The notes: generated from the sequence alone by a model not told the origin. DNA of 13,980 bases from Candidatus Rokuibacteriota bacterium (GCA_003220195.1 QHRT01000123.1:1-13980); one strand, 5' to 3'. Shown: positions 1 through 6,454, numbered from the stretch's first letter. Made by a program: numbers and translations.

Positions 1-1
1 C

Positions 2-1105
2 TACCGCGAGCTGCGGGTGCTCGGAAGGAAGCTGGGCGAGAAGGGATGGCTCTATCCGCGCGCGCCGAAACCGTATGGCGGCGGCGGGCTGGACGTCGAT
101 CACACGATCATTCTCGAGGAAGAGGCCGACCGCCTCGGCCTCGCGCTCCCGCCGTACTACGACAGCGGCGGCCGGCTCGGCTCGGCGACGATCCTGGTCT
201 GGGGCGCCGAGGAACAGAAGCGGGCGTTCCTGCCGCCGATCTACCGCGGCGACGTCCGCACGTGGCAGCTCCTCACCGAGCCGGGCGCCGGCTCCGATCT
301 GGCGGGCGTGACGACGTCGGCGATTCGCGACGGCGACGAGTACGTGCTGAACGGCCAGAAGATCTTCGTCGGCAGCGATCACGGCGCCGACCGGATCTGG
401 ATGATCGCGTGCACGAATCCGGGCGGCGCACGGCACGAGAACGTCTCCTGGTTCATGATCGATGCGACCCTGCCGGGCATCACGGTGCAGCCGATGGAGC
501 TGATGGGCACCGGCGGCGAAGGCGGGACCGATCCGGTGCAGAAGAACACCGTGTTCTTCGATCAGGTCCGCGTCCCGGCGTTCACGCTGGTCGGCGGCGA
601 GAACAACGGGTGGAGGGCCGCCAGCACGCACCTCGAGCTGGAGCACGGCGCCGGCGGGCGCATCGGCCGCCATCGCGTCTGGGACCGCCTGCTCCGCTAC
701 TGTCAGGAGCAAAAGCGCGACGGCGTGCCGCTGGTGCAGCATCCGGACACGCGCGATCTCCTCGCGGACATCTACATCAAGACCGAGGTGCAGCGGCTCT
801 TCGGTCTACGGAACTTCTGGCTCACGTACGCGCGTCGCCCGCGCTCGTACGAGGGCCCGCAGCTCTCCTACTACCGCAAGATGACCGGCCTCTGGATGAC
901 GGGCGCGATCCTCGAGGCGGTCGGGCCGGCCGCGCTGACGACGGACGAGACGTGGGGCTCGGCCGACGGTTTCCTGGAATTGCAGCAGCGCAACGGGATC
1001 GTCGCCGTGCATCCCGGCGGCACCGCGGACATCCAGCGCGTGAGCATGGCGCGGCGCATCGGGATCGGCCGGGCGGGGCGCGAAGCGACGGGCACGGTGC
1101 TTTGA
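2..1105 (+). CDS. Acyl-CoA dehydrogenase, FadE type (5' end outside window)
   Basis: This is the C-terminal part (about 367 residues) of a flavoprotein that would introduce the alpha-beta double bond into an acyl-CoA. The frame is already open at base 2 and runs to TGA at 1103-1105. A GTG at 17 exists, but the N-terminal helical domain is incomplete, so the true start lies outside. The family motif TEPGAGSDLAG (about 278-310) marks the substrate/flavin beta domain. In the C-terminal domain a Glu (codon 641-643, in LELEHGAGG) sits where isovaleryl-CoA dehydrogenase keeps its catalytic base. The usual YEGT glutamate is missing: the site reads HPGGTADIQR (1010-1036). The adenine-side motif RxQFGxPIxxFQ is also absent. 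These two losses, and the dehydrogenase next door, suggest the catalytic half of a heteromeric enzyme. The family assignment is firm; the substrate is unknown. Confidence 0.93.
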   Translation, partial: YRELRVLGRKLGEKGWLYPRAPKPYGGGGLDVDHTIILEEEADRLGLALPPYYDSGGRLGSATILVWGAEEQKRAFLPPIYRGDVRTWQLLTEPGAGSDLAGVTTSAIRDGDEYVLNGQKIFVGSDHGADRIWMIACTNPGGARHENVSWFMIDATLPGITVQPMELMGTGGEGGTDPVQKNTVFFDQVRVPAFTLVGGENNGWRAASTHLELEHGAGGRIGRHRVWDRLLRYCQEQKRDGVPLVQHPDTRDLLADIYIKTEVQRLFGLRNFWLTYARRPRSYEGPQLSYYRKMTGLWMTGAILEAVGPAALTTDETWGSADGFLELQQRNGIVAVHPGGTADIQRVSMARRIGIGRAGREATGTVL

Positions 1106-1141
1106 TTGGATCAGGGGCGACCGATTGAATCAGGGGCCCCG
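1104..1141 (+). repeat. Imperfect 19-base tandem repeat after the first dehydrogenase
   Basis: Two abutting 19-base units, 1104-1122 and 1123-1141, match at 15 of 19 positions. Both share the pattern GATTGRATCAGGGGC. The first unit overlaps the TGA stop of the upstream gene. No function is recognised; it may be the residue of a small local duplication. Confidence 0.5.
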
Positions 1142-1196
1142 AAATGGCCCCCGATACCCCCAACCTTCGCCGGCCCCGGGGTGAACCCGGGCCCGG
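1133..1196 (+). other. Two GC-rich hairpins between the paired dehydrogenase genes
   Basis: Hairpin one pairs GGGGCC (1133-1138) with GGCCCC (1146-1151) across a 7-base loop. Hairpin two pairs roughly 1172-1180 with 1186-1193 through about eight G-C pairs and one bulge. Neither is followed by a T-run, so they are not convincing intrinsic terminators. They could stabilise or process mRNA between the two genes or weakly attenuate transcription. They fill most of the 119-base gap. Confidence 0.4.
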
Positions 1197-1224
1197 CTCT
1201 ACCACGCACCGCGGAGACTGACAC

Positions 1225-2349
1225 ATGGACCTGTCGCTGACCGAATCGCAAGAGATGCTTCGGTCTGCCGCGCGCAGCTTCGTCACGCGAGAGGCGCCGA
1301 GCCATGTGATCGTCGCTCTGCAACGCGCCTCTTCGAGCCTCGTGCCCGACCTCTGGCGCAAAGCCGCCGAGCTCGGCTGGCTCGGTGTCCTGATTCCGGC
1401 GGAGTACGGCGGGAGCGAGCAGAGCCTCACCGACGCGGCGGTGCTGTACGAGGAGCTCGGACGCGGACCGGTGCCGGGGCCGTTCTTCAGCTCCGGCGTC
1501 CTCGGGGCTCTGACGGTGATGGAAGCCGGGACCGCGGAACAGCGGCGCGCGATCCTGCCGCGCGTCGCGCGCGGCGAGTCCGTGCTGTCGGTCGCCATCA
1601 CCGAGCCAAACACCTCGTGGGGCCCGCAGGGAATCTCCCTCACGCCGCAGCGGACCGGCGCCGGATACCGTCTCGACGGCGCGAAGGTGTTCGTGAGCGA
1701 CGCCACCGCGGCGACCGACCTGATCGTGGCGGTGCGGACGGGCGACGGTCCGAACGACGTCAGCCTGTTGCGCGTCGATGCCGGGGCGCCCGGCGTGCAC
1801 ACCCGTCCCTTGCCGGGATTTCTCTCGTGGCAGGGCGAGGTCACGTTCGAATCGGTCGACGTGCCGGCCGCGCAGCTGCTCGGCTCGCGGGAGAACGAGG
1901 GCTGGGGCGCGGTCCACCAGGCGTTCATGCGCGCGCTGCCGGTTCTCTGCTCGTCGATGGTCGGGGGCTGTCAACAGGTCTTCGACATGTCCGTCGCGCA
2001 CAGCCGTGAGCGCGTGCAGTTCGGCGTCCCGATCGGGAAGTTCCAGCGCGTCCAGGACCACATCATCCGGCTCGTCAATCACCTGGACGCCGCCCGCTGG
2101 ACGACCGCGGAAGCGCTCTGGAAGCTCGACACCGGCCGCCCGGCCGCGGCCGCCGTGCACATGGCGAAGGCGGTCGCCAGCGAGGCGTATCTCGAGGCGT
2201 GCAACGCCGCGCACGAGGTGCATGCCGGCCAGGGCAGCCTCATCGAGTACGGTCTGGTCGCGCACACGCAGATGTCGCGGACGCTCTACAGCTATCTCGG
2301 CGACCCGCGCTGGCACAAGCGCCGGATGGCGGACGCGCTCGAGTGGTGA
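1225..2349 (+). CDS. Acyl-CoA dehydrogenase, FadE type, probable partner subunit
   Basis: A complete 374-residue acyl-CoA dehydrogenase. The ATG at 1225 is preceded by GGAG at 1213-1216 with an 8-base spacer, which fixes the start. The N-terminal helical domain (about 1-120), the central beta domain with AITEPNTSWG (about 124-133) and the C-terminal helical domain (about 230-374) are all present. Residues 263-274 (R-x-Q-F-G-x-P-I-x-x-F-Q) form the classical FAD adenine/pyrophosphate-binding motif. The helix-G region before it (about 231-250) carries no Glu, and the C-terminal loop (HEVHAGQGSLIEYG, about 330-343) has no YEGT glutamate. The protein therefore looks catalytically incomplete alone and complementary to the upstream dehydrogenase, as in mycobacterial FadE26-FadE27 type heterotetramers. 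It is likely cotranscribed with both neighbours. The substrate is not predictable. Confidence 0.95.
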   Translation: MDLSLTESQEMLRSAARSFVTREAPSHVIVALQRASSSLVPDLWRKAAELGWLGVLIPAEYGGSEQSLTDAAVLYEELGRGPVPGPFFSSGVLGALTVMEAGTAEQRRAILPRVARGESVLSVAITEPNTSWGPQGISLTPQRTGAGYRLDGAKVFVSDATAATDLIVAVRTGDGPNDVSLLRVDAGAPGVHTRPLPGFLSWQGEVTFESVDVPAAQLLGSRENEGWGAVHQAFMRALPVLCSSMVGGCQQVFDMSVAHSRERVQFGVPIGKFQRVQDHIIRLVNHLDAARWTTAEALWKLDTGRPAAAAVHMAKAVASEAYLEACNAAHEVHAGQGSLIEYGLVAHTQMSRTLYSYLGDPRWHKRRMADALEW

Positions 2350-3080
2350 CGGTCCGCTTCGTCGGCTCCGGGGACTCGTTCGGCAGCGGCGGACGCTTTC
2401 AAACCTGCATCCTGGTGGACGGGCCGACGACGCGCTTCGCGATCGATTTCGGCGCGTCATCGCTCATCGCTCTGGCGCAGCAAGGGATCGAGCCGAACAG
2501 CATCGACGCGATCCTGCTCACACACCTGCACGGCGATCACTGCGGCGGCGTGCCGTTCTTGATCCTCGACGCGATGCTCGCGGCGAAACGTGAGCGGCCG
2601 CTGACGATCGCCGGACCGGCCGGAACGAAGGCTCACCTCGACACGCTGCGCGAGGCGCTCTTTCCAGGCTCGCGCGTGATGACGCCGACATTCCCGCTGA
2701 CGTATTCGGAGATGACGCTCGGCGTCGCGAACCGCGTGCTCGATCTCGTCGTCACGCCACAGCCGGCCCGGCACGTCGCCGAGACGAACCCGACCGCCGT
2801 GAGAATCGAGGTGGGCGATCGCGTCGTCGCGTACACGGGCGACACGGAATGGACGGGCGACGTCGCGAAGGTCGCCTTCGGCGCAGATCTCTTGATCGCC
2901 GAGTGCTACTTCTACGCGAAGCCGATCCGGTGGCACCTCACGTACCCGGCCATCGCCGAGCACGTGCGCCACGGCGGCGCGAAACGCGTGATCCTCACGC
3001 ACATGAGCGGGGAGATGCTCGCCCACCGGGGCGACGTGCCGGAAGAGTGCGCGGAGGACGGAATGGTGGTGGAGGTGTAG
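2346..3080 (+). CDS. Metallo-beta-lactamase-fold hydrolase (RNase Z-like subgroup)
   Basis: A 244-residue protein, starting at the GTG at 2346 (or 2343). That start is chosen because GTGA overlaps the stop of the preceding dehydrogenase, and because the first strand VTVRFVGSGDSFGSGG matches the usual beginning of RNase Z/arylsulfatase-like members. Metal ligands are intact: HLHGDH (60-65), His143 in PARH, Asp166 in TGDT and His219 in LTHM. Together these form a binuclear zinc site. The long flexible exosite arm of true tRNase Z is not evident, and the gene lies directly behind two acyl-CoA dehydrogenases. A small-molecule ester, thioester or lactone hydrolase of the same catabolic pathway is therefore more likely than a tRNA-processing enzyme; that choice is inference. 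The gene ends in TAG, 6 bases before the stop of the opposing SnoaL-like gene. Confidence 0.92.
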   Translation: MTVRFVGSGDSFGSGGRFQTCILVDGPTTRFAIDFGASSLIALAQQGIEPNSIDAILLTHLHGDHCGGVPFLILDAMLAAKRERPLTIAGPAGTKAHLDTLREALFPGSRVMTPTFPLTYSEMTLGVANRVLDLVVTPQPARHVAETNPTAVRIEVGDRVVAYTGDTEWTGDVAKVAFGADLLIAECYFYAKPIRWHLTYPAIAEHVRHGGAKRVILTHMSGEMLAHRGDVPEECAEDGMVVEV

Positions 3081-3086
3081 CCCTGC

Positions 3087-3530
3087 TCAGCCTTTCAAGA
3101 GGCCGACCTGCCGCAGCACGCTCGCGTGGTCCCAGTAGATCCTCTCGCACGCGAGCTTGTCGCCGCGGAACTGCACGACCACGACGATGTCCACCGAGAT
3201 CTTCTTGTGGGTCGGCGCGACGCCCGGCAGGAACCAGTTCATCGGCCGGCTGTGCGTGAACGTCGTGTTGAGCTCGTCAACCAGCTGGCCGTCCCCGACG
3301 ACCCGGTTCAGCGGCGTCGTGACCAGGTCTTCGGGCCAGGACGGGATGAAGTCGTCCCGGTAGAAGCGGCGGAGCTGGTCCTTTCCACGCCCGCCGCTCC
3401 CCACCGGCATGTGGTTGACGTACGCGTCCTCGACCATGGTGTCGAGCGTGGCCTCGACGTCCTTGGTCTCGAACTCACCCTTCAGGTGCTCTTCCCAGAG
3501 CCTTTCCAGGTCTCGTGGCGACAGGGCCAT
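3087..3530 (-). CDS. SnoaL-like / NTF2-family protein
   Basis: A 147-residue protein with the alpha+beta cone pattern of the SnoaL-like branch of the NTF2 superfamily. It starts with helices (about 5-38), continues with GKDQLRRFYRDDFIPSWPE (about 49-67), and ends with beta strands SVDIVVVVQF (about 112-121) and ERIYWDHASVLRQVGLL (about 129-145), a typical tail for this group. Members include polyketide cyclases, isomerases, hydrolases and many uncharacterised proteins, so no reaction can be assigned. His40 and Asp134 fall where several relatives keep polar pocket residues. The ATG at 3530 has only a weak upstream purine stretch. It lies 16 bases after the stop of the amidohydrolase, which suggests a shared mRNA and perhaps coupled translation. 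It is the last gene of this minus-strand run. Confidence 0.88.
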   Translation of the reverse strand: MALSPRDLERLWEEHLKGEFETKDVEATLDTMVEDAYVNHMPVGSGGRGKDQLRRFYRDDFIPSWPEDLVTTPLNRVVGDGQLVDELNTTFTHSRPMNWFLPGVAPTHKKISVDIVVVVQFRGDKLACERIYWDHASVLRQVGLLKG

Positions 3531-3546
3531 CGCGCGTGCCGCTCGA

Positions 3547-4749
3547 TCAGCGCCCGGCCGCCCGCGCGGCGTCGGCCTTCGCGAAGTGCGCGTCGGTGAA
3601 GCCGTAGAGATGCGCGCCGCCCGCGAGGATCTGCGCGCCGGTCTCCCGCGGGACGTTCTTCGAGAGATTCTCCGACACGTGCGGGAAGTTCGAGTCGAAG
3701 TGCGGATAGTCGGTGGAGATGCACATCCGGTCGGCGCCGATCAACCCGGCCGTCGCCTCGATCTCCGGTTCGCTCCCCTCGACCGCCGCCCAGCAGTTCC
3801 GCCGGAAGTACTCGCGCGGCGTCAACGTCAGGTACGGCGCGTGGGAATCGCGGTACTGCGGGTAATCCCACTCGATGCGAGACAGGAGACCGGGCACCCA
3901 CGAGTTCATGGCTTCCAGGTACCCGACGCGGAGCTTCGGGTGGAACTCGAACACGCCGCCGATGATCATCGCGATGAGCGCCTGCTGCATCTCGATCCAG
4001 TGGCTGGCGACGTGCCGGTAGAAGCGGTTCTCGCCGTAGAGCGGGATCATCCCCGAGTAGATCGCGGAGACGCCTTCGTGGAAGCCCCACGTCACGCCGA
4101 GATCCTCGTGGATCGTGTAGAGGGGATCCCAGTAGTTCGAGTGCCAGTAGTGACCGTTGACCAGGTTCGGCCGGATGAACGACCCGACTGCGCCAAGCTC
4201 GCGCACGCAGCGGACCAGCTCGCGGGAGGCCAGGTGCACGTCGTGCACCGGCAGCATCGCGACGAACTTGAGGCGGTCCGGACTGTACTGGCAGAACTCG
4301 TGGATCCAGTTGTTGTAGGCCTGACAGAGCGCCAGGGAGAGATGGGGATCGAGGCCGTCGCGGGCGATGAGCGCGAGCCCGCTCGTCGGATACAGGACCG
4401 CGATGTCGACGCCTTCCATCTCCAGGCCCATCACCTGGGCGACGGGGTCGTAGTTGCGCTCGACGGCGAAGTCGAGCCGCCCCGTGTCGAAGAGCCGCGA
4501 TCCCGACAGGAGCTGGGTGCTCTGCGACGAGCTCGGCCGCACCCTCTTCCGATACTGCTGGAGATCCATGTCGGACGTCGGCTGTCCGTCGATCAGCGTC
4601 AGGCCCGACGGCCCACGATTCGGACGGCCGTCCGCGCCGACCGGCACGGTGATCCGGTGCCGGTACTTCGGATCGAGGTAGCGGTCGAAGAGATCGGGCG
4701 GCTCCATGATGTGCATGTCGGAATCGACGAACCGGAGGCCATCCTTCAT
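3547..4749 (-). CDS. Amidohydrolase family protein (ACMSD-like TIM barrel)
   Basis: A 400-residue metal-dependent hydrolase or decarboxylase of the amidohydrolase-2 family. It begins with a DxDxH motif (residues 9-13, followed by MEPP). It has a barrel histidine in GFHEG (His224), Glu279 in GYLEAMNSWVPGLL where other branches have a His, and the catalytic Asp347 in STDYPHFDS. That arrangement is typical of the large subgroup that includes ring-opening hydrolases and decarboxylases of aromatic catabolism, mostly without assigned substrates. The ATG at 4749 follows a strong GAGGAGG ribosome site (on the minus strand around 4754-4760). It is 34 bases downstream of the alpha/beta hydrolase, so the two are probably one operon. 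Likely cytoplasmic: no signal peptide is visible. It may catalyse C-C or C-N bond cleavage; the substrate is unknown. Confidence 0.93.
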   Translation of the reverse strand: MKDGLRFVDSDMHIMEPPDLFDRYLDPKYRHRITVPVGADGRPNRGPSGLTLIDGQPTSDMDLQQYRKRVRPSSSQSTQLLSGSRLFDTGRLDFAVERNYDPVAQVMGLEMEGVDIAVLYPTSGLALIARDGLDPHLSLALCQAYNNWIHEFCQYSPDRLKFVAMLPVHDVHLASRELVRCVRELGAVGSFIRPNLVNGHYWHSNYWDPLYTIHEDLGVTWGFHEGVSAIYSGMIPLYGENRFYRHVASHWIEMQQALIAMIIGGVFEFHPKLRVGYLEAMNSWVPGLLSRIEWDYPQYRDSHAPYLTLTPREYFRRNCWAAVEGSEPEIEATAGLIGADRMCISTDYPHFDSNFPHVSENLSKNVPRETGAQILAGGAHLYGFTDAHFAKADAARAAGR

Positions 4750-4783
4750 CGCATCCTCCTCGGTGAGTGGCCGAACTCTCTGC

Positions 4784-5509
4784 CTATCGATGCTTCGAGA
4801 GGAATTCCTTGATGCGGACCTTCGCCGACTGGAGCGCCGCGCCCGTCTTCCACTCCGGGATGAACTCCGCGTTGGGGAGCAGCTTCGCCAGCTCCTCGGA
4901 GATCGGATACGGGTGCGCCTCGTCGTTCCCCGCCAGCACCAGGCACGGGGTCGTGCACTTCGACGCGGCCGCGCGGTCCACGCTGTAGACGAAGCCGGGC
5001 GCGTAGAGGTTCTTGTAGAACGAGTCCAGCACCTGCTCGGTCGCCTCGGGATGGCTCTCCAGCGATTTCGCCCACGCGTCGAACCGTGCGGAGCGAGCGG
5101 CCGGCATCGCGCCGACCCGTCCGATCGGTTGAGCCAGCACCGCGGAGGCGACGCGCTCGGGCTGCGCTTTCAGCAGGCTCATGATGAACGAGCCGCCGAT
5201 GCACTGGCCATAGAGATGATAGCGGTCGATCTTCAAGTGATCGAGCAGAGCGACGTGATCCCCGAGGTAGGTCTGCCAGCCGTCCTGCGCGGTGATCGGC
5301 GCGCGCGACCGGCCGCCGGCGTTGCGCTGATCCATCGCGATCACCCGGAAGGGCGGCACGAACTCGGTGATGGGATTCACCGGCGCCGAGGGCTGGCTCC
5401 AGACGGCGATGGTGGACTGGAGGCCCGCGGGCGCGAACGTCAGGATCGGGAAGCCCTGGCCGTGTTCCTCGTAGTAGATCGTGGCTCCGTGATGTTCGAA
5501 GGTCGGCAT
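4784..5509 (-). CDS. Alpha/beta-hydrolase-fold protein with Cys nucleophile elbow
   Basis: A 241-residue alpha/beta-hydrolase. The oxyanion segment (FAPAGL, about 25-30), the MDQRNAGGRS strand-turn (59-68) and the nucleophile elbow GQCIGG (101-106) are clear, but residue 103 is Cys where esterases have Ser. The acid is probably Asp196 in AGNDEAHP. After the following helix, where the catalytic His normally sits, the sequence reads EWKTGAAL (219-226) with no His. The only nearby histidines are His199 and His240. The protein may use a dienelactone-hydrolase-like Cys mechanism with a relocated base, or be a non-hydrolytic relative. The start ATG at 5509 is preceded by AAAGGA about 8 bases upstream. 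The gene ends in TAG. It is the first gene of the operon with the amidohydrolase and the SnoaL-like protein. Confidence 0.88.
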   Translation of the reverse strand: MPTFEHHGATIYYEEHGQGFPILTFAPAGLQSTIAVWSQPSAPVNPITEFVPPFRVIAMDQRNAGGRSRAPITAQDGWQTYLGDHVALLDHLKIDRYHLYGQCIGGSFIMSLLKAQPERVASAVLAQPIGRVGAMPAARSARFDAWAKSLESHPEATEQVLDSFYKNLYAPGFVYSVDRAAASKCTTPCLVLAGNDEAHPYPISEELAKLLPNAEFIPEWKTGAALQSAKVRIKEFLSKHR

Positions 5510-5540
5510 GCGGAGGTCCTTTCAGCGAACCGTTTCCGGG

Positions 5541-5568
5541 AGTATACCCCGCTGACGGGGGTGGTCGA
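5541..5568 (-). promoter_or_regulatory. Candidate sigma70-type promoter of the hydrolase operon
   Basis: On the minus strand TATACT (5546-5541) matches the -10 consensus at five of six bases. TCGACC (5568-5563), 16 bases upstream, matches the -35 at four of six. The spacer holds a small CCCC-GCTGAC-GGGG inverted repeat that might be an operator. It lies about 32 bases before the ATG at 5509 and just past the terminator of the surface-protein gene, a logical place for a promoter. Confidence 0.4.
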
Positions 5569-5586
5569 TCCGCAACCCTGCGTGGC

Positions 5587-5617
5587 AAAAAAACGGGGGA
5601 GCTCGAACGCTCCCCCG
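5587..5617 (-). terminator. Rho-independent terminator of the IPTL-CTERM gene
   Basis: A perfect 9-base-pair stem (CGGGGGAGC at 5594-5602 with GCTCCCCCG at 5609-5617) closes a 6-base loop. On the minus strand it is followed directly by seven T residues (complement of 5593-5587). It begins 22 bases after the TAA stop of the surface-protein gene, so it serves that gene and insulates the downstream hydrolase operon. Confidence 0.93.
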
Positions 5618-5639
5618 CGAGAGTGACGGATCGAGAAGC

Positions 5640-6296
5640 TTACGCGACGGGCTTCCGCCGGAGCATGAACGCTCCGAGCGCGATCATGAATCCGACGAAG
5701 AGGATCATGGCCCAGCCGGACATCGTCGGAACCTGGTTCGGTGGCGGCGGCGGATTCGGCTGCTGCGCCACGATCACCGACACGGTCTTGAGGATGCTGA
5801 ACGGATCGTCCTGTTGCGGGTTGTCTTGTAGCGACCCGGACAGGGTTGCCTGTGCCGTCGGGCTGATGATTCCGGGGCTCACGTTGATGAGACACTGGAA
5901 TGTCCCCACGGTGAAGCTCGCCGTCGGGACCGCGAGAGTCGGGATGGTCGGGAACGTCACCACCGGCGTCGAGTTCGGGTTCCCGCTCGCGTCCGGGCAG
6001 AACCCCTTGATCACGTTGTTGATGGTGTTGCAGCTTGGCGTGTTGCCGTTCGCCGCGGTGACCGTGTAGGTGACGGTGTCGCCGTTGTTGATGCTCGTGG
6101 CGCTCTTCTGGATGTCGATCGAGACGCCATTGTTACTGCAGTTCGCCGGAACTCGAGCCGCTTCGACCGGGCTACTGAACGGCAGCAGGCCGACGACGAG
6201 GCTCAGACCCAGAACTCCAATCTTGAGCTACGTGCTCCGTCCGACGAAGAACGGGTCGCGCCGCTCGCTGCCTCCCGGAACTACGGGGAAGGTCAT
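5640..6296 (-). CDS. Exported IPTL-CTERM protein with DUF11-like domain; in-frame TAG near the 5' end
   Basis: A small surface or secreted protein. The last 29 residues (VPTMSGWAMILF ... RRKPVA) form an IPTL-CTERM sorting signal: motif, one membrane helix, then arginines. The family is thought to be processed by an exosortase of the XrtH type. A Pro/Gln linker (about 180-190) precedes it. Upstream is a DUF11-like beta domain (VSIDIQKSATS, NNGDTVTYTVT, about 57-160). Before that is a signal-peptide core IGVLGLSLVVGLLPF (26-40) with likely cleavage near VEA-A. The only good start in frame is ATG at 6296, with GGAGGG six bases upstream. Codon 23 is TAG (6228-6230), between start and signal core. 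A GTG at 6014 gives an uninterrupted 124-residue form, but it would lose the signal peptide and cut the domain. No exosortase is in the window. Identity is firm; expression status is uncertain. Confidence 0.8.
6228..6230 (-). other. In-frame TAG (amber) codon inside the IPTL-CTERM gene
   Basis: Reading from ATG at 6296, codons 1-22 are open, codon 23 is TAG, and the frame stays open to TAA at 5640. The codon after it begins LKIGVLGLSL, the start of the signal-peptide core. A single base change would restore Lys, Gln, Tyr, Trp, Ser, Leu or Glu. TAG is a normal stop in other genes here (3078-3080, 4784-4786, 6676-6678, 7703-7705), so global recoding is not the explanation. Confidence 0.85.
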
Positions 6297-6302
6297 GACC
6301 TA

Positions 6303-6308
6303 CCCTCC
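6303..6308 (-). promoter_or_regulatory. Shine-Dalgarno site that supports the ATG at 6296
   Basis: The minus strand reads GGAGGG with a 6-base spacer before ATG, among the best ribosome sites in the window. It argues that translation was meant to begin 22 codons before the in-frame TAG rather than at the internal GTG at 6014. A tiny frame MEGRS-stop (ATG at 6310) overlaps the start as ATGA. Confidence 0.65.
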
Positions 6309-6335
6309 ATGTGAATCCAGACCGTTATGAATTCC

Positions 6336-6360
6336 ACGCCGGGACAAACCAGCCCGGCGT
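6336..6360 (-). other. Perfect 8-bp hairpin in the leader of the IPTL-CTERM gene
   Basis: ACGCCGGG (6336-6343) pairs exactly with CCCGGCGT (6353-6360) over a 9-base loop. It ends about 40 bases upstream of the ATG at 6296. No T-run follows on either strand, so it is not a terminator. It may be a leader-RNA structure. The 187-base stretch 6297-6483 holds no convincing gene, only this hairpin, the one at 6429-6452 and an isolated TTGACA. Confidence 0.4.
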
Positions 6361-6428
6361 CTGGAGCATCGGCGACAAGCGGGCTCAGCGCCCCAGCCGT
6401 GCCCAGGTTCACTGCAATCCAGTTCAGA

Positions 6429-6454
6429 GACAGCCCGGAGCCGGGCGCTGTCAA
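6429..6454 (-). promoter_or_regulatory. Inverted repeat with overlapping TTGACA box
   Basis: GACAGC-CCGG (6429-6438) pairs with CCGGGCGCTGTC (6441-6452) with a small bulge, some 30 bases after the stop of the small Cys/His protein. On the minus strand TTGACA (6454-6449) is an exact -35 hexamer, but no good -10 hexamer lies at 16-18 bases. It may be a weak terminator for the upstream operon, part of a promoter for the surface-protein gene, or neither. Confidence 0.3.

Noticed and set aside
1133..1196. Intrinsic terminator between the dehydrogenase genes
   Set aside because: Both hairpins lack a following T-run, and the paired subunits are expected to be cotranscribed.
822..2460. Long minus-strand frames (368 and 449 codons) opposite the dehydrogenases
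   Set aside because: Arg/Ala/Pro-rich shadows of the plus-strand genes, with no motifs and no ribosome sites.
2199..3080. A 293-codon version of the MBL-fold protein
   Set aside because: The extension overlaps the end of the dehydrogenase in another frame; the first beta strand starts exactly at the GTG at 2346.
3409..4812. Open frame of 467 codons on the plus strand
   Set aside because: It lies antisense to the well-supported amidohydrolase and SnoaL-like genes; its Arg/Glu/Val/Asp-rich composition is a GC-rich shadow with no domain.
6228..6230. Genome-wide recoding of TAG (pyrrolysine or amber suppression)
   Set aside because: At least four other genes in the window end sensibly in TAG, including the MBL protein, the alpha/beta hydrolase, the 333-residue amidohydrolase and the RND pump.
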